Positions 43,992 to 53,136 are shown, numbered from the stretch's first letter. The stretch is 64,000 nucleotides of DNA from Sphingobacteriales bacterium (GCA_028288165.1 JAQBOG010000003.1:1-64000), one strand, 5' to 3'. Translations and numbers: made by a program. The notes: a model not told the origin generated them from the letters alone.

Positions 43992-44954
43992 ATGGATGAA
44001 TATCTGTTAAATGTTCTTAATGAATCAACTAGAGTAATCAGCAAACTGCAGATTCTGTCGAATTATTTCGAAGACGATGTGGTTTACAAAATCTATTTAA
44101 GAACCCAGGTGATCCATGATTTATTTGAAACCAACCCTGAAATAAGCGCTAGTAAACTGGAGTTGTTCCATCTTCAGTTTACGCAAAGCGTAATTGATCT
44201 GTTAAAAAGGATCAAAAAGAACAATGAGAAAAATGTAAGTCTGGTGTATGATGAAATTCAATTAAACAATGATTTAATTGATAAAATGAACGAAAGCGTA
44301 TATACAGAAAAGCATTTTAACCTGGATAAGCAAAGGCAAACCCTTAAAATAAATACCTCATTAAGGCGATTGTATCAGGTGCTTTCGGATGATTCTACCG
44401 ACTTTCCGTTCTCTAAAAACATTTTATCATTCAGTTCCAGATACGCAAAGGATTTTTTTTACGAGGTATCTCCTGAGCTTTTTGATGAGTTGGTAACCTA
44501 TAGCCATGAGGAGGTTTATACTAACACGTATGCGCTTATTGAAAAAAAGCTGTTAGGGAAATTATGCAAGTATGATTTTAAAACCGATTTCTATTGTGGT
44601 TTAAAAGCTGGGAATGTGATTGTAGAGGTCTATAAGTTTCAAAACACGGACAGCTACTTTCTTTTTTTACCATCTAGAAATCTCTTTTTATTCTTTGATC
44701 CTGTAAAAATATCTGAGCTTGATTTGGAAACCACAATTTCGAAGAAATCAACAATTATTCAGGAATTACGATATAAGTCAGACAGGCTTGAAAGCTCTAT
44801 ACTCGGGTTAAAAACATATATTCCACCAGATATCAGGGCTTTGTTGCAGGAGAGCTATCATAAAATCTCTGATATTAGTTTTTTAGATACGATTAGCAAT
44901 GCTGATGTTCAGGCGAATGTTTTAAAAACGATGCTTAGAACGGATATGATGTAA
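43992..44954 (+). CDS. Unknown protein of the ter island
   Basis: 320 residues, soluble, helix-rich N-terminus (about 1-110), then a mixed alpha/beta part with CKYDFKTDFYCGLKAGNVIV and NTDSYFLFLPSRNLFLFF. No known domain is recognised. It is 7 bases after telA and 86 bases before terC in the same direction, so it is probably a ter-linked scaffold or sensor. Its preserved place between telA and terC would be worth testing in other genomes. Confidence 0.75.
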   Translation: MDEYLLNVLNESTRVISKLQILSNYFEDDVVYKIYLRTQVIHDLFETNPEISASKLELFHLQFTQSVIDLLKRIKKNNEKNVSLVYDEIQLNNDLIDKMNESVYTEKHFNLDKQRQTLKINTSLRRLYQVLSDDSTDFPFSKNILSFSSRYAKDFFYEVSPELFDELVTYSHEEVYTNTYALIEKKLLGKLCKYDFKTDFYCGLKAGNVIVEVYKFQNTDSYFLFLPSRNLFLFFDPVKISELDLETTISKKSTIIQELRYKSDRLESSILGLKTYIPPDIRALLQESYHKISDISFLDTISNADVQANVLKTMLRTDMM

Positions 44955-45040
44955 TAATTGTTTTGAATAATAACACAGTAACAGGTTATAGATAATGAAA
45001 CATTTCCGAAGAAGGAATCACTAATAATTACATAAACACG

Positions 45041-45856
45041 ATGGATTTTTTACACACAATATTTGGTAATGACATAAATGCGGGCTTACTAATAATTTTA
45101 AATTTAATAGTAATTGAAAGTTTATTGTCAGTTGATAATGCTGCGGTTTTAGCAACCATGGTAATGGATTTGCCCAAAGACCAACGGAAGAAGGCACTAA
45201 AATATGGGATTATTGGAGCTTATGTTTTTAGAGGGATATGCTTGTTTTTAGCAGCTTGGCTTGTTAAAATTTGGTGGCTTAAACCATTGGGCGGTTTCTA
45301 TTTACTGTACCTGGCGTTTGATTATTTTAAAAGCAAAAATGCAGATAAAGAAGAGGAGGAAGTGGATAAAAACAAAAGCTGGATTTATCGTACTACAGTA
45401 GGAGCAATGGGTACATTCTGGGCTACAGTTGCATTGGTAGAAGTAATGGATTTGGCGTTTTCAATTGATAACGTGTTTGCTGCAGTAGCTTTCACAGATA
45501 ATATTTATTTAATATATATCGGTGTGTTTATAGGGATTTTGGCCATGAGGTTTGTTGCTCAGGCTTTTGTAAACCTAATGGAAAAGTTTTCTTTTCTAGA
45601 GACAATTGCCTTTATTGTAATAGGAGTTTTAGGCTTAAAGTTGTCCGCTTCATTGATCACACATTTTTATGCTGAAAGTTCTGTTGCCAAAGTTCTTGAT
45701 AGCGAAGCTACAGATCTATTTATTTCGATTTTTACAGTCGCTATTTTTGTTATCCCTGTAATCACTTCTTTGCTGTTTAATTTTCCACGTAAATCAGTTT
45801 CGGCAGCAGAAACGCCTGTATCACACCTTGCGGAAGATGTGTTAGATAAAAGTTGA
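45041..45856 (+). CDS. TerC family integral membrane protein
   Basis: 271 residues with about seven membrane helices. TerC signatures: ESLLSVDNAAVLATMV in helix 2 and DLAFSIDNVFAAVAFTDN around residue 145, both with the conserved Asp of the LysE/TerC fold. Family members export metal ions (Mn) or partner TerB/TerD at the membrane. It is the last gene of the island; a perfect hairpin follows 59 bases later. Confidence 0.93.
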   Translation: MDFLHTIFGNDINAGLLIILNLIVIESLLSVDNAAVLATMVMDLPKDQRKKALKYGIIGAYVFRGICLFLAAWLVKIWWLKPLGGFYLLYLAFDYFKSKNADKEEEEVDKNKSWIYRTTVGAMGTFWATVALVEVMDLAFSIDNVFAAVAFTDNIYLIYIGVFIGILAMRFVAQAFVNLMEKFSFLETIAFIVIGVLGLKLSASLITHFYAESSVAKVLDSEATDLFISIFTVAIFVIPVITSLLFNFPRKSVSAAETPVSHLAEDVLDKS

Positions 45857-45915
45857 TTAATTGTTATATTAAAAAAATATTTGTTTAATATAGAATTGTT
45901 TCCTTAACTTAAGGA

Positions 45916-45967
45916 CGATTGTATGAGAAAAAATATTTTTTTTGAAATATTTTTTCTCATACAATCG
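45916..45967. terminator. Perfect 23-bp inverted repeat after terC
   Basis: Arms 45916-45938 and 45945-45967 are exact reverse complements (CGATTGTATGAGAAAAAATA and three further bases) with a 6-base loop. It is unusually long for a terminator and lacks an outer T-run, so it may also be a palindromic mobile remnant. Confidence 0.75.
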
Positions 45968-45979
45968 GTTAGTCTTCAA

Positions 45980-46050
45980 GGTCGGATGGCTGAGTGGTTA
46001 GGCAAGGATCCGCAAGATCCTTTACATTGGTTCAAATCCTTTTCCGACCT
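45980..46050 (+). tRNA. tRNA-Cys(GCA)-like gene with degenerate features
   Basis: A cloverleaf can be drawn: 7-bp acceptor GGTCGGA/TCCGACC with discriminator T (usual for Cys), D-arm GCTGAGTGGTTAGGC, anticodon stem AGGAT/ATCCT with loop CCGCAAG (anticodon GCA), 4-base variable region and T-arm ATTGG-TTCAAAT-CCTTT. Position 33 is C instead of U and the T-stem has two T:T mismatches. It may be a weak second tRNA-Cys or a pseudogene. Confidence 0.7.
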
Positions 46051-46384
46051 CTATTTTCTCCAAGTGATTGCCACGTACTGATGCACCGTAATTGTTGAGC
46101 AAAAACCCATAGCTTCTTCCACTAATTACGCAGCTTAATATTCGGAGAATCCTCGTCGAGAGTTGTTCTCGATAGGGTTTTCATCCAGTTTTAACAAAAT
46201 CGTTAAGATTAAATGAATCCATCCGTTTCGTTTAAATTGCCCCATATGTAACAGCTTAAATGCGCTAGTAAATAATATTCAAGTATCTACGTTGTTATTA
46301 TTACTTTAGAATTTTATGTCTATGTCTTTAAATGCCACCACTCTTAAAAACCTTATCCTATAAATCAACATCCAATCGGGTCAA
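46051..46384. other. Intergenic region before GH95
   Basis: 334 bases. TCGAGA and TCTCGA around 46158-46175 form a short hairpin followed by TTTTC and may terminate the tRNA transcript. Nothing else is recognised. No AGTGT-n7-ACAC palindrome is present, unlike the ara genes. Confidence 0.35.
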
Positions 46385-48841
46385 ATGAATTTCAAAAAGT
46401 TAGTCCATCAACTAAAATTAAACCGTTTACGTTCTTTTGTTATCGCATGTGTTATAACAATTAGCGTAACAACACTTAATGCTCAAACTAATTCTTCCTT
46501 TATAATCCCTGCTCGTGGTTTTTCTAGTGGGTCTCCAGCATCAATTTGGGAAAATTCTTTAATTACCGGAAACGGAACCATGGGAGCCCTTGTAATGGGT
46601 CAGCCGTATAATGAGACGGTGATTTTAAGTCATGCTAAATTATATATACCCCTGAACGAGCCAAAACAACTCATTAATCAGGCGAGCCGATTAACGGAGA
46701 TCCAGACTTTATTGCTAGAAGGTAAATATCAGGAAGCGGCCAAAATTCCCACTCAGCAGCGTGATATTGAAGGGTTTAATATTGGAAGAGATCCATTCAT
46801 TCCGGCTTTTGATATTAAAATTGAACAACCGGCTTCAACTATCAAAAATTATTTGCGAACGGTTAATTATGAAAGTGGTGAGGCAAACGTGAACTGGACG
46901 GATAGTACCGGCACTTTTAAACGAACTGTTTTTGTATCCAGGCCCGACAGCGTGATCGTACTATCTATTAAAGGAAATGGGAAAATAAATTGTTCTATCA
47001 GGTTTAGTCAGCGCCCCATTGAAGCTAAGCAAGTTCAGTTTGTTAGTCAAGGCATCGCAAATATGCAAACCAATGCAAGTAGCCAATGGCTAACTTATCG
47101 TAGCGAATTCAAAAATAAATATACTGGGGGGTTACAAGGATACGAGGGAGTTGGCCGCATCATATTGAAAGGTGGTAAAACAAGAGTAGAACAAGGGAAA
47201 CTGGTTATTTCACAAGCAGATGAGGTCTTGCTTCTGGTCAAAATAAATCCATCCTACAACTACAGCACTTCGCAAATCCCATTATTGAAGGCAGAATTAT
47301 TAGCAAAATCAACTAATTACGACGAATTGTTAACTCGCCATGCTCAAATACATGGTGAACTATTTAATAGAGCCAAGCTTGATTTGAGCAGTGCTGATTC
47401 TGATAAAGTATTAAATACCGAAGAGATGCTTTTGAAAGCAAAAAAGCAAGTTCCTTTAGCGCAAATCGAAAAGATGTTTGATGCCGGTAGATATAATATT
47501 ATTAGTGCGATGGGTACTAATCCGCCAAACTTGCAAGGGATTTGGAGCGGTACGTGGACAGCACCATGGTCTGCAGATTTTACACATGACGGAAATGTGC
47601 AATCTGCAATTGCCAGCGTTTTAAGCGGAAATATGCCCGAGCTGATGTCGGCGTATTTCAATTACCATGAACGGAATTTAGCTACCTACCGGGATAATGC
47701 ACGACTGTTGTTTGGAACGAGGGGAATACACGTTCCAGCACACACAAGTACAACGGGAACGGATACCGATTTTGGAGAAATATGGTGTTTGTCCTTATGG
47801 ACAGGCGGAGCCGGTTGGACTGCCAATAGCTTTTATGATTACTACCTATATACTGGTGATCATGAGTTTTTAGCCAAACACGCATATCCTTTTATGAAAG
47901 AAGCTGCTCAATTTTATGAGGATTTTCTGAAACCAGGAAAAGATGGCAAATTGGTATTTAATCCTTCGTACTCACCTGAAAATAATCCATCTAACGGAAC
48001 ATCGCAAGCAGCCATCAATTCAACAATGGATGTAATGATAGCAAGGCAGCTATTACGTAATTGCATTGTGGCAGCACAAGCTTTAAACATAGATGAAGGT
48101 GAGATTGGTATATGGAAAAAAATGTTGTTGAAACTTCCTGAATACAAAGTTGCCACAGATGGAACATTACGGGAGTGGCTTTGGCCGGATTTAGAAGAAA
48201 ACCATAAACACCGTCATTCGTCTCAGTTGTATGCTTTGTTTGATGTTGCTGACCCACTTATTATTAATTACCCACGTTTGGTAAATGCAGTAAATCGTAC
48301 CATTGATGAAAAAATGAAATTTCGGATTGCAGAAGATGGCGGTGAAATGTCTTTCGGCTTGGTTCAATTAGGTTTGGCTGCCGCACACATCGGGCAAGCA
48401 GAAAAAGCGAATCAAATCGTAAAATGGCTCTCAAGTAAATATTGGTCTACCGGTATGGGCTCATTTCATAATGTAGGGAATTTGTTCAATACAGACATTA
48501 GCGGTGGGCTACCGGCTGTAATTATACAAATGTTGGCGTATTCAGAACCTGGCCTGGTTTCATTAATACCAGCGTTGCCCAAAGAATGGAATAAAGGAAA
48601 AATAGAAGGAGTGCTGCTTCGTGGCCAAATTCAGGTTAAATCTTTAAGCTGGAATGGAAAACATGTAGAAGTGGTATTGAAATCTGCCGTAGCGCAAAAT
48701 ATCGATTTGAAATTTCCTAAAAGCATCGAAAGCATTTCTGCTGATAGAATAAAAAAAGCCAAATATCCTGCTCATCCAGAAAGATATATGTTATCCTTAC
48801 CTGCAGAAGAAGAAGTTAAAATTATTGTGGAGTTAGAATAA
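46385..48841 (+). CDS. GH95 family glycoside hydrolase (alpha-L-fucosidase/galactosidase type)
   Basis: 818 residues. Signal peptide (TTLNAQ), N-terminal beta-sandwich (WENSLITGNGTMGALVMG), then the (alpha/alpha)6 barrel with NLQGIWSGTWTAPWSAD, HDGNVQSAIAS and WTGGAGWTANSFYDYY, and a C-terminal sandwich. These are GH95 hallmarks. The enzyme would remove alpha-L-fucose or alpha-L-galactose from plant or host glycans in the periplasm. It stands alone without a SusC/SusD pair in the window. Confidence 0.88.
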   Translation: MNFKKLVHQLKLNRLRSFVIACVITISVTTLNAQTNSSFIIPARGFSSGSPASIWENSLITGNGTMGALVMGQPYNETVILSHAKLYIPLNEPKQLINQASRLTEIQTLLLEGKYQEAAKIPTQQRDIEGFNIGRDPFIPAFDIKIEQPASTIKNYLRTVNYESGEANVNWTDSTGTFKRTVFVSRPDSVIVLSIKGNGKINCSIRFSQRPIEAKQVQFVSQGIANMQTNASSQWLTYRSEFKNKYTGGLQGYEGVGRIILKGGKTRVEQGKLVISQADEVLLLVKINPSYNYSTSQIPLLKAELLAKSTNYDELLTRHAQIHGELFNRAKLDLSSADSDKVLNTEEMLLKAKKQVPLAQIEKMFDAGRYNIISAMGTNPPNLQGIWSGTWTAPWSADFTHDGNVQSAIASVLSGNMPELMSAYFNYHERNLATYRDNARLLFGTRGIHVPAHTSTTGTDTDFGEIWCLSLWTGGAGWTANSFYDYYLYTGDHEFLAKHAYPFMKEAAQFYEDFLKPGKDGKLVFNPSYSPENNPSNGTSQAAINSTMDVMIARQLLRNCIVAAQALNIDEGEIGIWKKMLLKLPEYKVATDGTLREWLWPDLEENHKHRHSSQLYALFDVADPLIINYPRLVNAVNRTIDEKMKFRIAEDGGEMSFGLVQLGLAAAHIGQAEKANQIVKWLSSKYWSTGMGSFHNVGNLFNTDISGGLPAVIIQMLAYSEPGLVSLIPALPKEWNKGKIEGVLLRGQIQVKSLSWNGKHVEVVLKSAVAQNIDLKFPKSIESISADRIKKAKYPAHPERYMLSLPAEEEVKIIVELE

Positions 48842-49109
48842 GTTTCATATTTGTTAGTATATATTATCAAAAATTTAATTATTTTCTTTTTAGTTTTCTG
48901 TTTTTTGAACGAATTTTTAATTTTATGCGCATTAGGGCCCAATTAAATTCAAAATAAATTATCTAATGTTTGCTCATGATCGATTATTTTATCTATTAAT
49001 TAATGGATAAATTGTGAAATCTATATGATGTTTAACTTTTTATAAAATTTCTTAAACAAATGTTTTGTTTGTTGGTAGTGTAGGTATCAAACTAAAAACT
49101 ATTAACATT

Positions 49110-49709
49110 ATGAAAAAAGCGTTCTCAAGAAGTTTAATTGCCGTAGCTACAGTTGTAACTGTATTTTTTGCATGTCAAAAAGATGAATCTAAAACCAGCT
49201 TGAAAGCTGAGAAATTGGTAGCCCAAAAATGCTTGCAGGAAACTAAAGGGGTATCTACCTCAAGTGAATCTCCTTACAATGTTTATTTATACAAAATCAC
49301 CGACAATGGAGATGGATCATTTACCTGGGAGTGGCGAGTTAGGAATTTAACTCCTGGAAATGGTAAGAACAATGGTACTGTTCAAGATCTAAGCCATTGG
49401 AATATCGATTTAGGAGAATGTATTACTTCTGATGATATAAAAAGTGGTGCAACTAGCACAGATGGTATTACCTGGACTCCAATTGCAGCAGGAGATTTAG
49501 TAGTTAAGCAAGACAAAAGCCAAGATTGCTATACCGATCCAATCTTTAAATTTGATCTGGGTACAACAGGTTCTAACATTTCTTACTACCGTTTAACAAT
49601 TGACAAAAATGTTTCTCATACAGCCGTAACAGCCGTATACAAATCAGGAAAAAACACTGGCTGTGGTGTGTTTACTACTTGTGGTTTCGGCTGCCCAGCT
49701 ACATTATAA
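49110..49709 (+). CDS. Small lipoprotein of unknown function
   Basis: 199 residues from the ATG at 49110, chosen because an upstream in-frame start would place 15 extra residues before the signal peptide. The lipobox is TVFFAC. The mature part has SPYNVYLYKITDNGDGSFTW and an immunoglobulin- or cellulose-binding-like beta pattern, with four Cys in the C-terminal half (GCGVFTTCGFGC). No domain is recognised with certainty. It ends at the first of two tandem 24-base units and is followed by a strong terminator. Confidence 0.75.
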   Translation: MKKAFSRSLIAVATVVTVFFACQKDESKTSLKAEKLVAQKCLQETKGVSTSSESPYNVYLYKITDNGDGSFTWEWRVRNLTPGNGKNNGTVQDLSHWNIDLGECITSDDIKSGATSTDGITWTPIAAGDLVVKQDKSQDCYTDPIFKFDLGTTGSNISYYRLTIDKNVSHTAVTAVYKSGKNTGCGVFTTCGFGCPATL

Positions 49710-49747
49710 CTATCCTCTTTAAATACATTATAACTATCCTATTTAAA
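49700..49747 (+). repeat. 24-bp tandem duplication spanning a stop codon
   Basis: Two copies of a 24-base unit beginning TACATTATAACTATCCT differ at one position. The stop codon of the lipoprotein lies in the first copy; the second holds another stop in the same frame. Confidence 0.85.
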
Positions 49748-49754
49748 AAAGCAA

Positions 49755-49786
49755 AGCCGGCATCAAATTTTGATGCCGGCTTTTTT
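49755..49786 (+). terminator. Terminator after the lipoprotein gene
   Basis: AGCCGGCATCAAA / TTTGATGCCGGCT forms a near-gapless stem followed by six T. Confidence 0.92.
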
Positions 49787-49847
49787 GCTATATATTAAAA
49801 CTTATTCTTTATCAGGTTGTTAGGTTCTTAGATATCTCTCACTAAGA

Positions 49848-49973
49848 ATGAAAAAGTCCACCTTACAGATTTTGTTTTTTATCACTCTGATTTTAGGGAC
49901 TTACTTATCTGTGGCGAAGTTTCCTGATACTGTCGGAAGCTATAAAATGGACCGAGTCTCGAAGCTTAAATGA
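49848..49973 (+). CDS. Possible 41-residue membrane-anchored peptide
   Basis: ATG to TGA gives a peptide with a basic start (MKKSTLQ), one hydrophobic helix (ILFFITLILGTYLSVA) and a short polar tail (KFPDTVGSYKMDRVSKLK). It lies after a terminator and ends 35 bases before the stop of the convergent MFS gene. It has the form of a small membrane protein or a truncated signal peptide; nothing shows that it is expressed. Confidence 0.4.
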   Translation: MKKSTLQILFFITLILGTYLSVAKFPDTVGSYKMDRVSKLK

Positions 49974-50008
49974 GTTTTCAATTTAATAATTTCCCATTAA
50001 ACTGGTCA

Positions 50009-51541
50009 TTAAGCCGCATTTTGGGTATTACCTATTGAATTAATCTTTTTCTTAATTGAAACACTTACGGGGTTGGTAGCATATAAATACTGAACGCTTC
50101 TGCTCTGTATCCCTCTTTTGAGCTTTTTACCAAAACTTTTCCGCATAACGATAAAAACAACCTCTTTTCCGATCTCGCCGTTTTCCTTAACCGACTTTAG
50201 AAACCGCAATGAGAACATAGCTAAGATGCCGCCAATCAGAAAGAAGAAGTTCCAACCTTGAAGCTTTATTAAAGGAATTAACGAAATCGAACCTGAGCTA
50301 GTCCATTCTATATTCCAAACTAGCTCGTGTGAAGCAAAAAAGTCGGCCATTAAACCACCGATCATTGGTGCTACAGCAGAGAATAAAGCCACAATGATGT
50401 TCCGTGCCGATAAGTAAACCATTCCTTCTTCTTTTGGAGCTAGCTTAATACCAATATGGGTTATGGCTAAATTAATTCCGGATGTAGCAATACCACTAAA
50501 GATATTAATCACCGCTAGTAAACTTAACACGGCATAATTGCTCGTAGGTAAGGTGACAAATGCCCAGGCAATTAGACAACAAACGTAAATTGGCGCACAA
50601 ATATTAATGATCGTTTTGTTGCTGTATTTGTCGGAATATCGACCCCAAATTTTTATCGAAAATATAGTACTTAACTGACCAAGTAAACCCAACGCGATTA
50701 CATAAGATAGTGAAAGTCCGAGCGTTTTCATCATGTAAACCGTGAAAAAAGGCGTGGCTAAATTCAAAGCAAATGACCAAAACGAATTAAATATCAACAG
50801 GCTCCTGAAGTTTTTATCTTTCAGTGGCCTATGCATTAACTTAATTACGTTTTCATAACCAATATTCGCTTTTGGTTCCGGCGTTTTACTTAAAAAATAT
50901 ACCGCTAATAATCCTAAACTTCCTCCTACTATAAACAAAAGAGAGTAAGCGGTTATTTCGTATTGTGGAAAGTGAATTTGAATATAATCAACCGAAAAGG
51001 CTGTTAAAAGACTTAAACTAACATTTAAAATTTGCGCTAAACGACCTCGATGCGAAAAGTAGGTTCCGAGTATTTTTTCGGGTACTAAATCTTTCATCCA
51101 TGAATTCCAGCTGGCGCCACCTATTGCACCAAAAAAATAATGAAAAAACAACAAGTAAATCATTACCGACAAACTGGTCTCTTTTGAAAACAAAAAAGGT
51201 AAAAAACCAATAATGAGTAATGGAAACCGGGCAGAGAAATTACCTAATACAGAAATTGCCCTTCGATTTTTAAATTTATGTACCAGCCAAACGGAAACAA
51301 GTTGAAACACACTGGTGAATGTGGGCATGGCCGCAAGTAAACCTAGCTGAAAGTTGGAAGCTCCCAGATGTATGGCAATAGCGACTAGAAAGGTGCCTGC
51401 AGTTAATGCAACCATCGCCTCGGTAGCCACTCCATCGGCAACAACAAGGTTTAAACCGGATCTAATTTGTTTGGTAGTTAATTTGTCGGAAGGAGAAAAG
51501 TTCATTTTAAATTGTAATGCTGTGTTAATAGAATCCAGCAA
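50009..51541 (-). CDS. Major facilitator superfamily transporter
   Basis: 510 residues with about twelve membrane helices in two halves: ATEAMVALTAGTFLVAIAI, MPTFTSVFQLVSVWLVHKF with the cytosolic basic loop FKNRRAISV, and a second half with IWGRYSDKYSNKTI (motif A-like). The substrate is unknown. The C-terminal 60 residues are a basic cytosolic tail, unusual in length. Start at 51541 or at the Met codon at 51505. The ChrB-AraC fusion gene lies 413 bases upstream in the same direction and might regulate it. Confidence 0.85.
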   Translation of the reverse strand: MLDSINTALQFKMNFSPSDKLTTKQIRSGLNLVVADGVATEAMVALTAGTFLVAIAIHLGASNFQLGLLAAMPTFTSVFQLVSVWLVHKFKNRRAISVLGNFSARFPLLIIGFLPFLFSKETSLSVMIYLLFFHYFFGAIGGASWNSWMKDLVPEKILGTYFSHRGRLAQILNVSLSLLTAFSVDYIQIHFPQYEITAYSLLFIVGGSLGLLAVYFLSKTPEPKANIGYENVIKLMHRPLKDKNFRSLLIFNSFWSFALNLATPFFTVYMMKTLGLSLSYVIALGLLGQLSTIFSIKIWGRYSDKYSNKTIINICAPIYVCCLIAWAFVTLPTSNYAVLSLLAVINIFSGIATSGINLAITHIGIKLAPKEEGMVYLSARNIIVALFSAVAPMIGGLMADFFASHELVWNIEWTSSGSISLIPLIKLQGWNFFFLIGGILAMFSLRFLKSVKENGEIGKEVVFIVMRKSFGKKLKRGIQSRSVQYLYATNPVSVSIKKKINSIGNTQNAA

Positions 51542-51954
51542 TACAATCCGTCAAAAAATCTGAATGGTATGCTTTTCTAATTGAAAGAAGTGCATTTTTT
51601 TGTTGGCTTCTTCCAGGTACTTGGAAATCTATGGTCATTACGGAGAATAGGGAGCAACGGTTACGTGTAAGAATGATATTTATATAAGATTTTGTGAGGT
51701 ATATTCCGGCCTTGGGTTACACAGAGATAAGAGGAGGGAAGGCACAGAGATTGAGGGAAGGCAACAAATGTAATTATCAGAAGATAAGAGGATGGGAGGC
51801 AGAGAAATTGATAGAGATTAGATGGATACCTTTTACGCATTAACCTCCGTGTATCTCTGTGAAACCTCGGTGAATCTCTGTGTAATTCTTGCGTATGCCC
51901 TAGAGATTAGCTTCTATCACATTTCCGTGAATCTCTGTTTCATAAACCGATAGT
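51542..51954. repeat. Intergenic region with CACAGAGAT / ATCTCTGTG words
   Basis: From 51719 to 51940 the words ACAGAGAT (left) and ATCTCTGTG (right, three times, spaced about 20-23 bases) recur with CCTCCGTG/CCTCGGTG between. The left and right words are complementary, so the region can fold. No gene is seen. Confidence 0.6.
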
Positions 51955-52800
51955 TCATTTCACTTTAAAAACCGATTTGCGATATTCGGACGGCTTCATA
52001 CCCATGTTCTTTTTAAAAATTCGATTGAAATGGCTTTGGTCAGAAAATCCGGTTAAATAAGCAATTTCGGACAGGGAGTAATTGGAAGTTTTCAAATAGG
52101 AGAGTGCCTTTTCGATCCTTAATTTGCGGATGTATTCACCAAATGATAAATCGTCAAAATACTTGGAAAATTCCCTGGATACATAAGCTGGATTAATATT
52201 TAGATCGCTGGAAATGGCCGTTAAACTCAACGATAAATTGGTGTCTATTTGATCTTGAATAATAATTTTAAGCTCTTTCGCCCAGTCAGGCATTTTTACT
52301 TTTCCTGGTTTTTGTTTTAAAAACGAATTGAAAACTTGTAGTAAAAGATGTTCTGTGGGGTTCTGAGTGTGTTTTACATCTTGCAAATGTTTTGCCCAGC
52401 TATAAAGTGCATCATAAATTACCATGCCCATCTCCAAAAGTTCGTAATCATCTTTAATGTTGTGTGCCAAGCCTGCGGATATGGCCCATAAACCGGATGC
52501 CTGACTTGCAATATGATGCTGGTCGGTATCAGCGCCTCGAACAATTACCGCCAGAGTCTCAATCGCCGGATCATCTAATTCATATTTCGACACCAAATAA
52601 TCAAAGGAACAGCGGTCTTCATAGTGCGTGATTTCTACATCAGGCACATCAAAAGGAGTCGCATTTAATTCAATCGCTTTTTCTTTAACTTCCGCAAAGG
52701 GCACATAAAAAAAACGAGCCTCTTTGTCAATAAACTTTTTTATCAACCAAGGACAGGCAATACGGTCAATTTTCGGTCTTTCTCTTGTAATCCAGTTCAT
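51955..52800 (-). CDS. ChrB-like domain fused to AraC-type DNA-binding domain
   Basis: 281 residues. Residues 1-150 match the chromate-resistance ChrB C-terminal domain: WITRERPKIDRIACPWLIKKF, FYVPFAEV, FDVPDVEITHYEDRCSFD, IVRGADTDQH. Residues 180-281 form an AraC helix-turn-helix pair (NINPAYVSREFSKYF, LSEIAYLTGFSDQSHFNRIF). In proteobacteria the ChrB domain senses chromate; here it seems to serve as the input of an AraC regulator. No ChrA transporter is near; the neighbour is an MFS protein. Confidence 0.85.
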   Translation of the reverse strand: MNWITRERPKIDRIACPWLIKKFIDKEARFFYVPFAEVKEKAIELNATPFDVPDVEITHYEDRCSFDYLVSKYELDDPAIETLAVIVRGADTDQHHIASQASGLWAISAGLAHNIKDDYELLEMGMVIYDALYSWAKHLQDVKHTQNPTEHLLLQVFNSFLKQKPGKVKMPDWAKELKIIIQDQIDTNLSLSLTAISSDLNINPAYVSREFSKYFDDLSFGEYIRKLRIEKALSYLKTSNYSLSEIAYLTGFSDQSHFNRIFKKNMGMKPSEYRKSVFKVK

Positions 52801-52960
52801 AGAAACTTTCGTGTTGAATACTCAAAATTGCGTATTACGATTGGCAAATAGTTGAAATTTAAAATAAACTCAAATAAACCAATTGTAGAAACTAAATTGG
52901 GATTGTATTTAGTAAAGCTGCTCTTATGAAAATCAAAAATTGCAGCGTTATTAAAATAAT

Positions 52961-53061
52961 TTGGGCGTGTCCCAAGAGGGCCAGGCTTTCCGTTCCAAGT
53001 CCTCGCACCGATGGAGAATCGGTGCTGTGGGCTTTGCACTTCAATCCCTCACGCAAACGCC
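52961..53061 (-). repeat. Dispersed intergenic repeat, copy G (variant ends)
   Basis: On the minus strand: GCGTGAGGGATTG, centre GCACCGATTC / GATCGGTGC-type hairpin instead of the T/A-rich arms, right end CCCTCTTGGGACACGCCC. Left GCGTG pairs with right CACGC, as in copy F. Confidence 0.85.
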
Positions 53062-53136
53062 ATACCCCCTCAAGACATCGATCATGAAACTTCTTTAGAT
53101 AGCTATTCAGATCTCACAACTTACAATCCCCAACAG

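Noticed and set aside
46385-48841. Polysaccharide utilisation locus with SusC/SusD
   Set aside because: No SusC or SusD gene is found in the window around GH95, GH127 or GH43/GH51.
51955-52800. Chromate resistance operon
   Set aside because: No ChrA-type transporter is encoded nearby; only the ChrB-like domain is present.
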